Positions 47,650 through 59,514 of a stretch of 64,000 bases of DNA are shown here, piece by piece; position 1 is the stretch's first letter, and each line of letters opens with the position of its first letter. Origin of the DNA: Allium sativum (taxonomy: Eukaryota > Streptophyta > Magnoliopsida > Asparagales > Amaryllidaceae); assembly GCA_030737875.1 (NCBI GenBank), contig CM060910.1, forward strand, positions 615,487,303-615,551,302, written 5' to 3'. The notes beneath the pieces were generated by a model. The model saw nothing but the letters and a program-made list of their open reading frames with translations, made no database searches and had not been told where the DNA came from. The position numbers were made by a program, and so were the translations under genes.

Positions 47650-50600
47650 TGTAACGACCCAGATTTTTGACCGTTTAAACCGACAATAAACCACACATGT
47701 CGACCCAAACGAATCGCCAACCCAGATAGTTATTTGGGAAAAGAAGAAAAAGAAGAAAGGAAAGAAAAGAAAACAATCACAGAATCTCACAGCGGAAGGA
47801 CAACATATAATAAACAAATAATATTTCAAAACATTTAAACATATACATTTGAGTTACAAAATTCAAATCAATCAGAGTTATACACTTACATACACATAAT
47901 GCAGCGGAAATAGAATGTAGTGGATACATGTATATCAAACTCCGTCTTCGATCTCCAAGGCAAGACAATCTTCATTAACTGCAACGTCTGCTGACCCGAG
48001 CATATTGCATAAAAGAAAACACAACAAACACTCGGATCAGCACTAAATCATCTCATATTAGTCAAATTAAAAATACGAAATAATATCAGTGTCATGGTGC
48101 AGTAACTCAAGAGATGTTACGGGATTTTTCCATCTCTCAAGGATCCGTTAAACTAATACATACATAGTATAATACGCTATTACAATAGTGTTTATTCAGT
48201 AAAATATAATATATCGAAAATAGCGTAAGCAGGATTCCATGGTCCCCTTACACCGTTTATACCATTGCCGTACAGTTTGCATATAACACACCAGTACGTC
48301 GGTGGATAGGGATGCGCCGTGATACGACAACGTTAAATCAAAATCGTAGGGGCTCGATCAGGATAATATGACAAGGCACTGAGGAAATACCCCGGTAGGA
48401 TTCTACCGAATTGCGGACCCAGGCCGGTGGTAACGCATAGCCGCAACTACCGCCCACCTCGAACGACATTCCCATATTCAAAGGTGCACCCGAATCAATC
48501 ACAACAGTAATAGAGATGGTTTCGAAGGAGCGCGTTCGATCAGAGATGCGATCTCATTAACCTGGGTATGGCTCCTGTTTTAGTCATTTCAATTATGACC
48601 CGAAGGTCAAGGCTAATCCATCATCGTTCTCTTTCTTCAAATCCAGTAATCGCCTCCATACCATCCTTCTTCGGTTCTGGAACTTCCACCGCGTGCACAG
48701 TTGTCAAGGTGGTATCGACACTGACAGAGAGTATGCCTTATGTCGACTCCGGTCTCCTTGCCAACCGACGTTTACATTTTTCACACCGGTCAGTGCTTTT
48801 ACTTTTCCAAAGAAGTTCGTACTTCATATCGAAAATATCATGTTCAAAAATCATTTTCATATTCTAAACAGAATATTATTTAAATGGGGTTTTCCATTTA
48901 TTCATAACAACTCGATCTAATTCCAACTTAATTAATTTTTGAATACCAAAATAATTAACAATATATTGAATAACTAAAATATATAATTAAATAGTTTGAG
49001 ATAATAGTTTGTAATAAAGTTAAAATTTGTCTAGTTTATTAATATATAAATATAATTTAAAACATTGAAATAATTCATAAATAATTAATTCATTAAAATA
49101 TAATTTATTTAAAAATAATTCATAAAATAAATAGTTATAAAAAGAATAAATAAATTACTAAATTAGTTTGAAAAATAAATTTTGAAATACTAAAGTTGGA
49201 ATTAGGAACGTTCGATCAATTTCGGTCCTACTTGCAGTTATATTTCAACTTCAAGTACATCAATTCAAATTCACATTTCCGATCGACTTCATTTCAAATT
49301 TGCCAATTCAGTTCAGATGGTTAACTCTAACCCGTATTCCCATTCCAATAATCTCAATTTATCACGACTAAATCGAATTCGATTTCAATCCATATTCCCA
49401 TTCCAGATTCGATTTATAACACACATCGAAATTTCAAATTCATTTCACCGTTTCAAAGATTTTTAACATATAACCAAAATCGAGTTCAAATTCATATTCA
49501 ATTCAATTCATGGCTGCTTTTGAGTAAATCTCAAAACATGCAAGACCATTCAAATTCAAATAAATTCGATTTTTAAAATCAGCTTACTTTTATTTAACTC
49601 TAATTACAACACAAATTCATTTCCCTTTTATTTGTATTTCCAATTTCAAATTCAAAGGAAAATAAATGATAAAACATCGCTTATTGTCGTTAAACAATAA
49701 ATTTCAAATTCATGATTAAACCAAATTTTATTTAACCGACCGGTGTCCGTATGTAATTTGCTATCCTATGGCCAAGTGATTTTTAAATTTATTTCTTGAT
49801 ATTTCGGGATGGATCTATCATTTCAATCCAAATCAGGGTCACAGGTATGTATCATTTCAACCTGTGTTCTTAATTCATTAAATTCGATAAACCCCGGGTT
49901 TATTCGATGCCCGTAACATCAAGGGTAAATGGGATTTATCGTCACATGGCACACAACATCATATACTGCATAACAGAACAGTCCAAGCAATATTCATCCA
50001 GAATCAAATCAATCAAGGCAGCCATCACATCGTTTTATTCAACAGAAAATTGGATCATTTTACTCGTCATCAAGTGTCAGGATTTCAATTTGAAACTTAA
50101 ATTAAATTCAAATAACTAATTTTCGATTTTTATTGCATGTAACACACTAGCATGTCAAATTCAAGCAATCATTCACCAAATCAAACACAACATGCAACCA
50201 ATTCATTTCATACTTTAATTCGATAAATATGGAATAAATTTAGTCTTTCGTGAGTGAAGAAACACTCACCTTCGGGTTCAATTCGGATCGAACGTCCAGA
50301 AAAGGCCCAAAATTTGACAGTCTCAGATCGCAACCAAACCAGCGCCAAAACGTCCGCAACTCCGCCACGATCCCAACGCAACAAACCGCGTCCAAATCCG
50401 ACTTAAAACAAAGAAGTTATGAGTGTTTTTCCATTTGAATAAATTTGAATTTAAAATAATTAAAAATAAAACCCACCCACTCACGCCATGACACGTCAGC
50501 AGCCCGCACCCCTTTCTTCCCGCTCCTTTCTTGTTCGCTACAGTAAACCCGTGAGCACAAACCCCAACCGCACCCGAAACTTTGACCACCAATAGCTCGG

Positions 50601-52069
50601 AGCTCCGACCGCCTGAGGATGCGAGACCACCTCCAATCACCTCGTCAGCCCGAGGCGCACCTCCCTATGCCTGCGCCATCGCTTCCGGCGGCCTCCCTGA
50701 CCGACGCCGGTCAACCCAAAAACCGGGTTTAAAACCCTTTAAACGCCAAAATCCGATGATCTATTCAACTATAACACCAACGAACGTCATCATTAGGATC
50801 GTGTGGACCTCCTCTACAAAACCCAGGTCATTGATTTGTCCATAAACTCCTAAATCAAAAAGCCCCAAATTGAACCCTAAAATTTCGAAAATCTGAACCT
50901 TTGACCTCGAATTCCGGCCAACTCCTTCACTGCATGTCAAAACTGATTGTAGATCTGGATTCTACTCGTCGAGATCTTCGATTTGATATATAATTCGATG
51001 GGTTTTGGGAAGATTTTATTTTTGAGGTGAATTTTGTTTTTAAAATAAAAATTAATTTATTTTCAGCCATTAGAAAATAAAATAGATGAGGAAGGAGGAA
51101 AATGGGCTGATGGGATAAAGTGGGTTTCATTTATATACAATTATAAGGTCCAAATATTAGAGACAACCAATTATCCTATTACACAAATTCCAAATCGCAT
51201 TTTCTCCCGTACAGTCACATAACAAGTCTGAAAATCCTGAAAACTGGAATCCTGCAATAATTCACCGTTCCGGATCCAATGGCGCTAGTTTCGTCGAATT
51301 CCGAGACAGTCGCCAAAACAGCTAATTTCACAGTTAATTTAAATAAATAAAATATTCAAAAATTCAATTAACTAATTAAATTCAAATTTAAATATTTATA
51401 AATTTATATTTAAACCAAATTAAAATTTAGATAAATTTACAAACTTATTTCACATATATTTTATTCCATATTTAATTATTTCAAATTTTCAAACTTGAAT
51501 ATCAAATTAAATATAAACAAATTAAATTCCAACCTCAACTTAAATTTCAAATTAAATATCCTTAAAAATTCAATTTAAATCAATTCATAACTTAAATAAA
51601 ATTTTATAAATCAAATTCATATATTTTCAATTCCCATATATAATTATTTAAAATTTAACAAATCCGGAATTCAAATTTAAATCTCAAACGTTTATAATTT
51701 CCTTATATAAATTCCATAGCGACCTTTCGAAATTTTGATTTAGTCATAACTTGCAATTTATCCGGCGAAATCTCAATTTCTTACATTCTCTGGAAAGATA
51801 TGATAAATTCGATTCTAACATTTCCAGTTTTACCCAATTCTGACTTAAAATGAATTTTATATAATTTTCCAAAGTTTGAAATCGAATTTTCAAACTACCG
51901 CGCCATTTCAAGCTCGTTATATAATCAAATAAATTTATTCATTTTTTTTCTTTGATTAAAATAATTTTTCCGTCGTTATTATTTAAAATAAATCACTTTT
52001 AATATTCAAAATTCTCCGAATGAACCAAAATGACATTTTTAAATTGGTTCGGATTTTCAGGTCGTTACA
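47650..52069 (-). mobile_element. Element B 5' LTR
   Basis: 4420 bp, offset exactly 6941 bp from the 3' LTR with no indel seen. TATA-like TATATAAAT on the minus strand at 51137-51129, donor hairpin 50270-50250, acceptor-like CGTTGCAG ending at 47979. Transcription would run right to left towards the PBS. Confidence 0.93.
50250..50270 (-). other. Splice-donor-like site inside a hairpin, element B 5' LTR
   Basis: On the minus strand GGTGAGTG (50270-50263) is followed by TTTCTT and CACTCAC (50256-50250), giving 7-bp arms with a 6-nt loop. The context GAAG/GTGAGT is a strong plant 5' splice site, about 830 nt from the inferred start. The copy in the 3' LTR is at 43329-43309. Confidence 0.5.
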
Positions 52070-52241
52070 TATTATTACATTTCTTTTTTTGTAATAAGTA
52101 TTCATACTCTATTACATTCTTGTACTCTGATGTAATTGTTGTAATCAGCAATAAAATGTTCTTCATTTTGTGTTCTGTTGTGTATTGTTCTCAAAGCAAT
52201 CCAGGCTTTCCTTGATGGGGAGTTTGGGTCATTTCAGAGAG

Positions 52242-52940
52242 ACCGGTTGGATTATTATCCGAGAACCACTCTGTATTGGCAGTAACGTTGTGAATCAGAT
52301 TATATGAAGATAATCGAAGACGGAGTGAAGTGCAAGGACTTTTCTATTAATATAAATTGTGCCTTCGGTTTCGTTCAACCCCAGAACGAACGTATATGGA
52401 CGAATGTCTGACAAAGTATTTCCAATGATCGAATATGTTGGTATGTATAAATATATATGGTTGCAACGAATTTATTCCCTTAGCATAATATCCAGAATAT
52501 TTGTGCAAATCAATTAATGATTAACGGATCTGACAATGTGGCATTCAAAGTGATTGTGCTATAAATGAATGGCAAATGAGCGTAGCCTCAGGCCTCAACA
52601 ACTGGGAAATGACAAAAATCGGGCAGGTAGCATGGCTATGTTGGTCGCTCCCATTAGGATGTATAATCACATATCTAGAGATTCAATTAATTCCTTATTC
52701 TATTCGATGTTGTCCCATTCGGGAAACGGTTGCTGATCCCAACCGTTGGTGATATACATTCGATACACTCAAGCAAAATGAGTGGTCGGTCATGTGTGGG
52801 CCGGGTTGCAAGATGTTCTTGTTGAACCCAGTATTTTCCTCTCTAGAGATACACTATCAGATGGTTCCATACCTTGTCATGTTGGAAATCCAATCTCCAA
52901 TAAGCGCGCTGCGATTTTTGATTTTATACTATGTATGTGA
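52242..52940 (+). mobile_element. Old LTR, right part (continues 15411-19960)
   Basis: Directly continues the sequence broken at 19960. The GAGAGACCGG join matches the GGAAAGACCGGG block of related LTRs, and the TTCGGTTTCGTTCAACCCCAGA and GGAAATCCAATCTCCAAT blocks follow in the order seen at 2535-3120 and 29995-30650. It is cut at 52940 by the copia-type LTR. The 75-aa frame at 52792 is not conserved. Confidence 0.7.
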
Positions 52941-54381
52941 TGTTAGAGTTTATGCCCTAGAGGCAATTCATTTAATGAGATTGATAACACTGTTGATGTT
53001 ATTATTTTATTTGGAATAAAATAATATTCTATTATATTATATTTACTGCGTAATATAAATATTAATATAATAGAAGTCCTTAGAATTATAATACAGAATT
53101 ATATAGTTCAAGTGAGTGACTTGAATTTGAGATTATATAATATGTTAAGTATTTTAATTCTTAAATGTCCCTAGTCGAGTTTTGTTGTACATATATATAG
53201 GACAAAAATAAAGCGCTGAGACTAGTATGTTGATTGACTGATGATCACATCTCATTGATCATTGATATACGTGATATTAAAGTCAAGACATAAATATGTA
53301 TTAGAAAATAGCGTATTGGGCTGACCCACCGTGAGATAACTCCATGGAATATAATTAACAGTATCATGAGTTATTCTCATAGTGACAGTGATGTAATGGT
53401 CCTCAGACCAGAAATCATATTAATTTTATTCGAGGATATTTGTGTTTTGATATCATCTAATGTAATTCGTAACTGAGTAACGATAACGGTGATTGTTGGA
53501 TACATCTCGAATCGAATAGGAATTATGAATGATCTAGATGGAATTTAACCCTACAATATAGTTGTAGTGATATCCATGGGCCTCTTGATTGAGTGAGACT
53601 GTGAAATGCATGGTCGTTCTCAAATACTGATTTGTTTTAAACAGTCTACTCATCGATCAAGAAAAACGGATTAAATTATAACGAGGATGATATGATCCAT
53701 GCCTCTAGTTTAATCCTGGATATGTTAGTTAAAAGGATTATATTACATTGAGACACTTGTCACAGAAAGGTTGTATCGAATCGATAATTTTATTATAACT
53801 TGGGTAGCAGCGACGCATTGCTAGATGACAATCACTGTTTATGATTTAAATATGATTTAAAATCATTACCAACGTTGTAATAACCTATGGGGTCACACAG
53901 TAGAACGTTTTAAAAGGAGAAATTATTTTGGACAAACAAAATATGTTGATATTTTGGTTAAGGATGGAACAAGTAGTCGTTTTAGATCCTAATTTTGGTG
54001 AACTTCTAATTTTAAAAGGGAACTTACATTTCCTTTTATTATATATATAGCGGCTAACCTAATTTGGTAGAATAAGATCCAAAAACATAACCCGACCGAT
54101 TTCTATTTTCCTCCAAAACCCTAGATAATGGCGGCTAGCACCAATCCTTTTTAATCTCCCTTGATTCGACCTAAGGAAGAGGCGTTCTTGTGGAAATCCA
54201 TCGAGGCTCGACGCTTGGAGGGCTAATATTCGAACAACCAGTTCTAAGATCTAATCGGCTGAAGAATGGTACAATTTCATTGAGGTATAACTCTCGATCT
54301 ATGAATTATTACATGAATTATTGTTTGATTTGGTTGCAATTTAAGTATACGATTTGAATTGGAACCAAATTTGAACTTTCA
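52941..54381 (+). mobile_element. Copia-type 5' LTR (1441 bp)
   Basis: Begins TGTTAGAGTTTATGCCCTAG, a start typical of a widespread plant copia group (ATGCCCTAGAGGCAAT). It ends TTTCA at 54381 directly before a PBS. A TATA-like ATTATATATATAGCGG lies near 54036-54051, with leader CCAAAACCCTAGATAATGGCGG after it. The LTR interrupts the old gypsy-type LTR at 52940. Confidence 0.75.
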
Positions 54382-54382
54382 G

Positions 54383-54394
54383 TGGTATCAGAGC
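54383..54394 (+). other. Primer binding site of second copia element
   Basis: TGGTATCAGAGC, followed by TAGGG, one base after the LTR end. Standard initiator-Met tRNA PBS. Confidence 0.88.
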
Positions 54395-57300
54395 TAGGGA
54401 TTCGTGTAATTTGTAGCTTGAGATAATTAGGGTTTTACTTGATAATTTCAAATAGAAACCCGATTAGTAATAAATATACTGATTTGGATGAAATTGTTCA
54501 TCGTATCAGATCTGAAATATTTCTGGGTAGATTTTGATTTAATAATCTTATGGACTTACTGATTCATGAGTATTAAAACCTTTGGAATCGCAGATTTCAG
54601 AATCCATAGTCGAAACTATTAAAACATAAATTCGATTTATAAGTTGAAATTATTTTACGGTAAGTTAAAATAAAACTGTATTTGGTTCAAGCCTTTTAAA
54701 GTGTTTAACCATAAACAAAGTTTTATATTTGATATAAAACTTTGAAGTGGATTTGTTGATGCTTAATATGAATTTTAACTAAGTTTAAAATTTCTATAAC
54801 CTTGTTTGTTTATGATGGAAAGCTATTAATAGATCAAAACCAGTTTTGATTAATCAAAATGAACTGTCATTATGGATGCTGGTTTCATAACATATTTTAT
54901 TGCTTTGTTTAAATTTGAAAGAATTGATCTATTGTTGTTTCTGTATGTTTTATCATATATATAAATATACAGTAGATATATTTGTCTATGCATATGTATA
55001 TTTGAATTTGATTAAAATTCTGTTGGACAGCAAGTCATAATATTGAAAGTCAATGTTGATGACTTGGTTATTTTATCAGCACAAATTCGAATCTGTACAC
55101 ATATAAGTTCAGCAATATTAAACATGACTGGGGTTTTGTGGATCCATAACTGGATATTGATTCCGTTATAGGTTATAGTTTATTTAACTGGATTAATAAA
55201 CTTATTTTGCCCCAAGTTTGTAATTGGATTTATACATGTCAGCATAAATTTTGTGTACTTATGTAAAGTATATTTAATTTAATTTACTATCGTCTGTTAA
55301 GTTTATAATTTGATGAACACTCATAGGATAGATGATTATCAAAATTTAAGTGATGAAAATTTGTTATGCATGACAAATGTGATTAGAGAATATATTTCAA
55401 TGTTGTTTCTGATATTGATTAGCAAACAACAATAAGTCGTCATTCTCTATAGAAACATCAATAAGACCTAATCTATTAACCTGAGTCATTAATGTTGCTG
55501 TATAGACATGTATGCATGAATAAACCTGACAATCCCTTAATCAAAATGTTTGATTAACCTGAATATAAATATGTTGACTCAGTTTTGCATATTATCTATT
55601 TTGATATTAGAACTATAGTAAATATTTGACCTTTCAGGTTTTGTTTTTAATAATACTTGATCTGATGAAATTAATTATTATTAAAACATATTTTCAGTTT
55701 TACTCAGAAAACAGAGTGTTTGACACTATTTTGATTTTAGAAGTTGAAACTGTTCTATTTGTTCAAGAATTTATGTGCTTGAATCTCATTCATGAGCTCA
55801 TTTATTTTGCTAACATTATATATAGATTATGTTCAAAAAGGGTTTAATATCATAGCAATTGTATTATGACATGTTAACTTGGTTATTTACATAAATGATG
55901 TGCTTTGTAAAATTGCATATAACATATATGCATTCATATATGTTACTGACCTATTATGTAAAATGACATTTGGACTTAAATGTTATAATTATGTATTTAT
56001 AATGATAAATATATATATTATAATCTGATTTCAAAATTATAGGAAATAGAATTCCCTGTTTATTTAAGCCTTTTGCTACTTAAATAAATGATTATATTCA
56101 TGTACTAAAATAATTTCAGATTTTGTCAATATGTTGCTGCAAGTATTATACCTGTATATGACAGCAAGGAAAATGTTAATGTATGTTCGACATATGTTTA
56201 TGACATAATTGGTGCTTAATGGGTATATATACAAATAAAATTAATGTTGTTTGATTACCATTTGCAGTGTATCAAATACACACGGCAAAATTTGCTGGTG
56301 CCATTCTGATCACACTTTAAAGCATTAATGAACTAATTGTTACGAGTATGACTTGTGAATGGGTCACCATGTGTTTGCCTACTTTATATATGATGAAAAA
56401 CCATCTATTCTGGTGCAACATGCATATGATTCGAAATTCCTACCCTTATCATTTCAGATTACTTATTATGAATATAATAGCAATCTGTTTAAATAGTTCA
56501 TTTATATACGTGTGCCTGATATATAAATGTTTGACATGGTTAGAGAACATACATATACCTCTATGTATATAATTTTGGAATATTACTTGTTTTCATATGT
56601 AAAAGCTAGACCGAATATGAATCTGCTGCCTTATATACCACACTAGAAAAATCACTGTTCTTATAAATATGATGATATTATTACTATAGTTGATGAGATA
56701 AAATAGTGCATTGGAAAATTGTTTCATCAGATGGCTATATAATTATCACAAGAACCATAAGACTGTATTCACCCTTAAGTATAAATATGATTGTCATATA
56801 ATTTTAACTGGGTTGTCATATCTGAGATATGTGTGTGTATATATATAATTTATAACAAGAAACTTATATGCCGACTAAATAAATGATGTATATATATTGA
56901 TATACTGATTATTGTTTTAGACTGTGTTGGTGTATATATATAAATATATGCATCAATATATATTAATGTCAAGGATATATGTGTTCATTAATGAATGAAT
57001 ACATAAATAAGTATATGGACTAACAAATGTCATACATACATTTGATGTATGTATATAAACGAACGCCTAGATATTAAAATACATTTGATGTATTTAAATC
57101 ATGCCTACCCTGTCGATTAAAATTGTTTTACAAGGAAGGGACAACGCCTAGCATACTACTGAAATTGTTTCAATAGAAGGGCAGCATACTTGCATGGATG
57201 GGCGCTGGCCAATTCTGCTAAGAAGGCCAATACTGCTGAGAAGTGATTTATTGTATTTTTTTATTAGTCAAATGTTTGAGCAAATGTAAAATTATATATA

Positions 57301-58381
57301 TTCTACTGCTTAGAACAGTAAATGTAAATCACTTGGCAGAAGCATACATTTGATGTATATGCATTTGTATAAGTGAAACCGATATCTCTTATTTTGTCTA
57401 TAATGTATAGGTGTAAATATGAGTTACATTCCTAATACGCCTATATATTTGTAATTGTGTTTTCTATGAAATTCGTAAATATCAGATTTGATATGGTTAT
57501 ATGCTTGGTTCTGGAAGTAATGACATGTACTGGTTCATACTAATGAATGTTTTGTATGATAGTTTTATTTATGTATCAGTTCACATGTACATAACAAAAT
57601 AGGTTTTGTTGATATATTGGATATCTTACTGGGTTTTCAACTCAATGGTGTTGCATTAACAGTAGTACATATAATAAGGCCTCGTTCTAATTACATGTAG
57701 AAATCAAGGACATATTATATTGTGCAATATCCATAGAAATGTGGTAATTTTGTTCATACAAAAGGAATAATGAAATGTTCAAAACATAGAAATTAATTTT
57801 AAATGTGATATAAAATTTAAAATATTTATTCACATATATTAATATATACAACGTGTATATATATTATGGTAAAATACACATATTTTAATATGTGTCTATA
57901 ACATTGATATCGCTCGCTAGTACGAATTATAAGTTTCCTTTAAAGCAAATTTTGTTATATTAAGTCATGGTGACGTTTTCCAATAATACACTCATCAATG
58001 TCCAAAATCACTGGATGTGGGTAATGCCAAAGCATTGTGCATTCTTTTATTTTGGTTATATGCGACAGAGTAAAAGTGATACTCGAACTGTATTATTGGG
58101 TTTGACTTAACTAAGCTGCATAATAAGATTATGGCTTAGAGACAACGGCGTGAGTTATTCTATATATTGAGCATATGAATAATACTGAACGAAATGTTCA
58201 TCATGCGATCCAGGAGTTATATGTATGATATAATTGACATAAGATGTCTACCTAAAAGGTTGTGTTTTGGGGATTTGCCAAAGCAGAGTCAAGACATAAT
58301 TAGATATGGATCTTGGAACACCATTATATATATATATATATACTGATATATATATATATATATATAAATGGATGTTAATTT
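54395..58381 (+). mobile_element. Non-coding interior of second copia-type element (4 kb)
   Basis: About 4 kb without any ORF above 74 codons and without recognisable gag or pol motifs in any frame. It is rich in TATATA, CATTTGATGTATGTATATA and similar words. A short block near 57110-57250 contains imperfect repeats (AGGAAGGGACAACGCCTAGC / AGAAGGGCAGCATACT; GCTAAGAAGGCCAATACTGCTGAGAAG). The TA microsatellite at 58325-58372 precedes the PPT. The element is either a large non-autonomous derivative or very decayed. Confidence 0.6.
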
Positions 58382-58392
58382 GAGTGGGAGCA
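58382..58392 (+). other. Candidate polypurine tract of second copia element
   Basis: GAGTGGGAGCA after ATGTTAATTT. GTGGGAG is typical of plant copia PPTs, but the sequence after it does not resemble the 5' LTR start, so the 3' LTR is missing or replaced. Confidence 0.5.
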
Positions 58393-58926
58393 TATTTTAG
58401 TTTAAATTACACGTTTATGTTAGTATACAATTTTGATTGTCAAAATTTATATTAAATAAATATTAAATAATCAGTTATTATTTATTATCTACTGTAGATA
58501 TTAAATAATAAATAACTCCGATAATTTAAATTAATCCTTAAGAAGGATAAATTGAATTGAATCAAATTTCTTGACTAACATTGAAATTTTGGGGACTGTC
58601 CTCAAACAAATTAAAACGTAATTGTTCTAACAAATATAGAGGATATAAAACAAAAGTTAAAGTATGACTTCAACTGAATAAGATATAAATGTTATAATAA
58701 TCTACTTATACATTCCTAGTATTAGATACTGGATATAAATCACATAAATGTATGTTGATTTAAAGAAATTACAGAATAAGTAGAAATCTGATAAAATGAC
58801 AAGTGGACTTACGAATGGAAATGAAACAGAAGTTGCTAGATTATCCATAGAAAGTTGATTCTTGTTGTGTTTACTGGCTTAATAAAATTAATAAAATAAT
58901 TATTATTATGAAATTCCATTTAAAAT
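58391..58926. other. Unassigned AT-rich 0.5 kb
   Basis: No ORF, PBS or LTR end. Contains a self-complementary stretch around TATTAAATAATCAGTTATTATTTATTATC. It lies between the candidate PPT and the border of the right-hand giant LTR. AAAAT at 58922-58926 may be that LTR's target duplication. Confidence 0.4.
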
Positions 58927-59442
58927 TGTAAGAACCCGTAACTTCCCCGTGAAGGAAAGAGCGGATACTTTGAGAACAACACACAAATGAACGCAGACGG
59001 AAGAACATTTCATTGTTATTACAACAATCCCATCAGATACAAGAATATACAGAGTATAAACGAATAAATTACAATCGACAAATATCGGAGATTACAATAA
59101 ATTACATAGCAGCGGAAAAATATACAAAATCACAACTAGAAGTGATACACGGATACAGAGCTTTCCGAGCATCGTTCCAGCTGTAAATCAGGACCCTGTG
59201 AATATAAATCTGCAAAACCAAAACTACTAGCTGCCCGTGCGGAAAATAGGGGCACCCAGAGTTTAGGTTAAAACAATAAACTCCAGGTCAGTCATGTGAC
59301 TGATGTGAGAACTAAAACAGTTATAATTCTTTATTTTAAAGTTCGGTAAATCAAGGGACCACGCCGTATAACACGGAACGGGTTTCCTCCCAAGAATACC
59401 AGTGCATAGAACAAACAGCGCAATGCTTTTTCGAAAAATGAA

Positions 59443-59514
59443 GCTATTATAAGACCCAGGTCCCATCACACAATGCAACGCAAGCCGGAGGATAGGGTTT
59501 TCCCTTATAATAGC
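59443..59514 (-). other. Conserved stem-loop, right-hand LTR
   Basis: GCTATTATAAG (59443-59453) and CTTATAATAGC (59504-59514), 50 nt apart. Arms as in the copy at 3287. Confidence 0.72.

Larger units (their letters stand above)
40709..52069 (-). mobile_element. Element B: recent non-autonomous gypsy-type LTR retrotransposon (11,361 bp)
   Basis: Complete element on the minus strand with TATTA duplications at 40704-40708 and 52070-52074. The empty site is in the other LTR of A near 31223. The LTRs at 40709-45128 and 47650-52069 are both 4420 bp. By eye I find only four differences (41466/48407, 42923/49864, 43078/50019, 44985/51926). The interior is 2521 bp, with PBS and PPT but no ORF of note, so it must be moved in trans. 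Class: LARD-like gypsy element using initiator-Met tRNA. Confidence 0.95.
19961..52236 (+). mobile_element. Element A: non-autonomous gypsy-type retrotransposon with giant LTRs (with nested inserts)
   Basis: Flanked by 5-bp duplications GAGAG at 19956-19960 and 52237-52241. The outer termini are TGAAA...TTTCA. The 5' LTR is 19961-31391, the internal region 31392-32070 and the 3' LTR 32071-52236. After removing S1, S2 and B with their duplications, the LTRs are about 6.02 and 6.17 kb and the internal part only 679 bp, so more than 90% of the element is LTR. PBS and PPT are both present. No gag or pol is encoded. The two LTRs differ by scattered substitutions and indels, so A is clearly older than B. 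It inserted into the old LTR 15411-19960/52242-52940. Confidence 0.9.
32071..52236 (+). mobile_element. Element A 3' LTR (interrupted by S2 and B)
   Basis: LTR pieces are 32071-33624, 36254-40708 and 52070-52236. They repeat the 5' LTR in order, including TATA at 32960-32967, donor-like GTGAGA at 33585, the 36-bp array at 36857, acceptor-like TTTTTGCAG ending at 40577 and AATAAA at 52148. The LTR ends GGGTCATTTCA at 52236, followed by the GAGAG duplication. The end differs from the inner 5' LTR end (GGATCGTTTAA). Confidence 0.88.

Noticed and set aside
54395..58381. Host gene with small exons
   Set aside because: No conserved peptide, splice pattern or coding bias could be seen; bounded by a PBS and a PPT-like tract, so a retroelement interior is the simpler reading.
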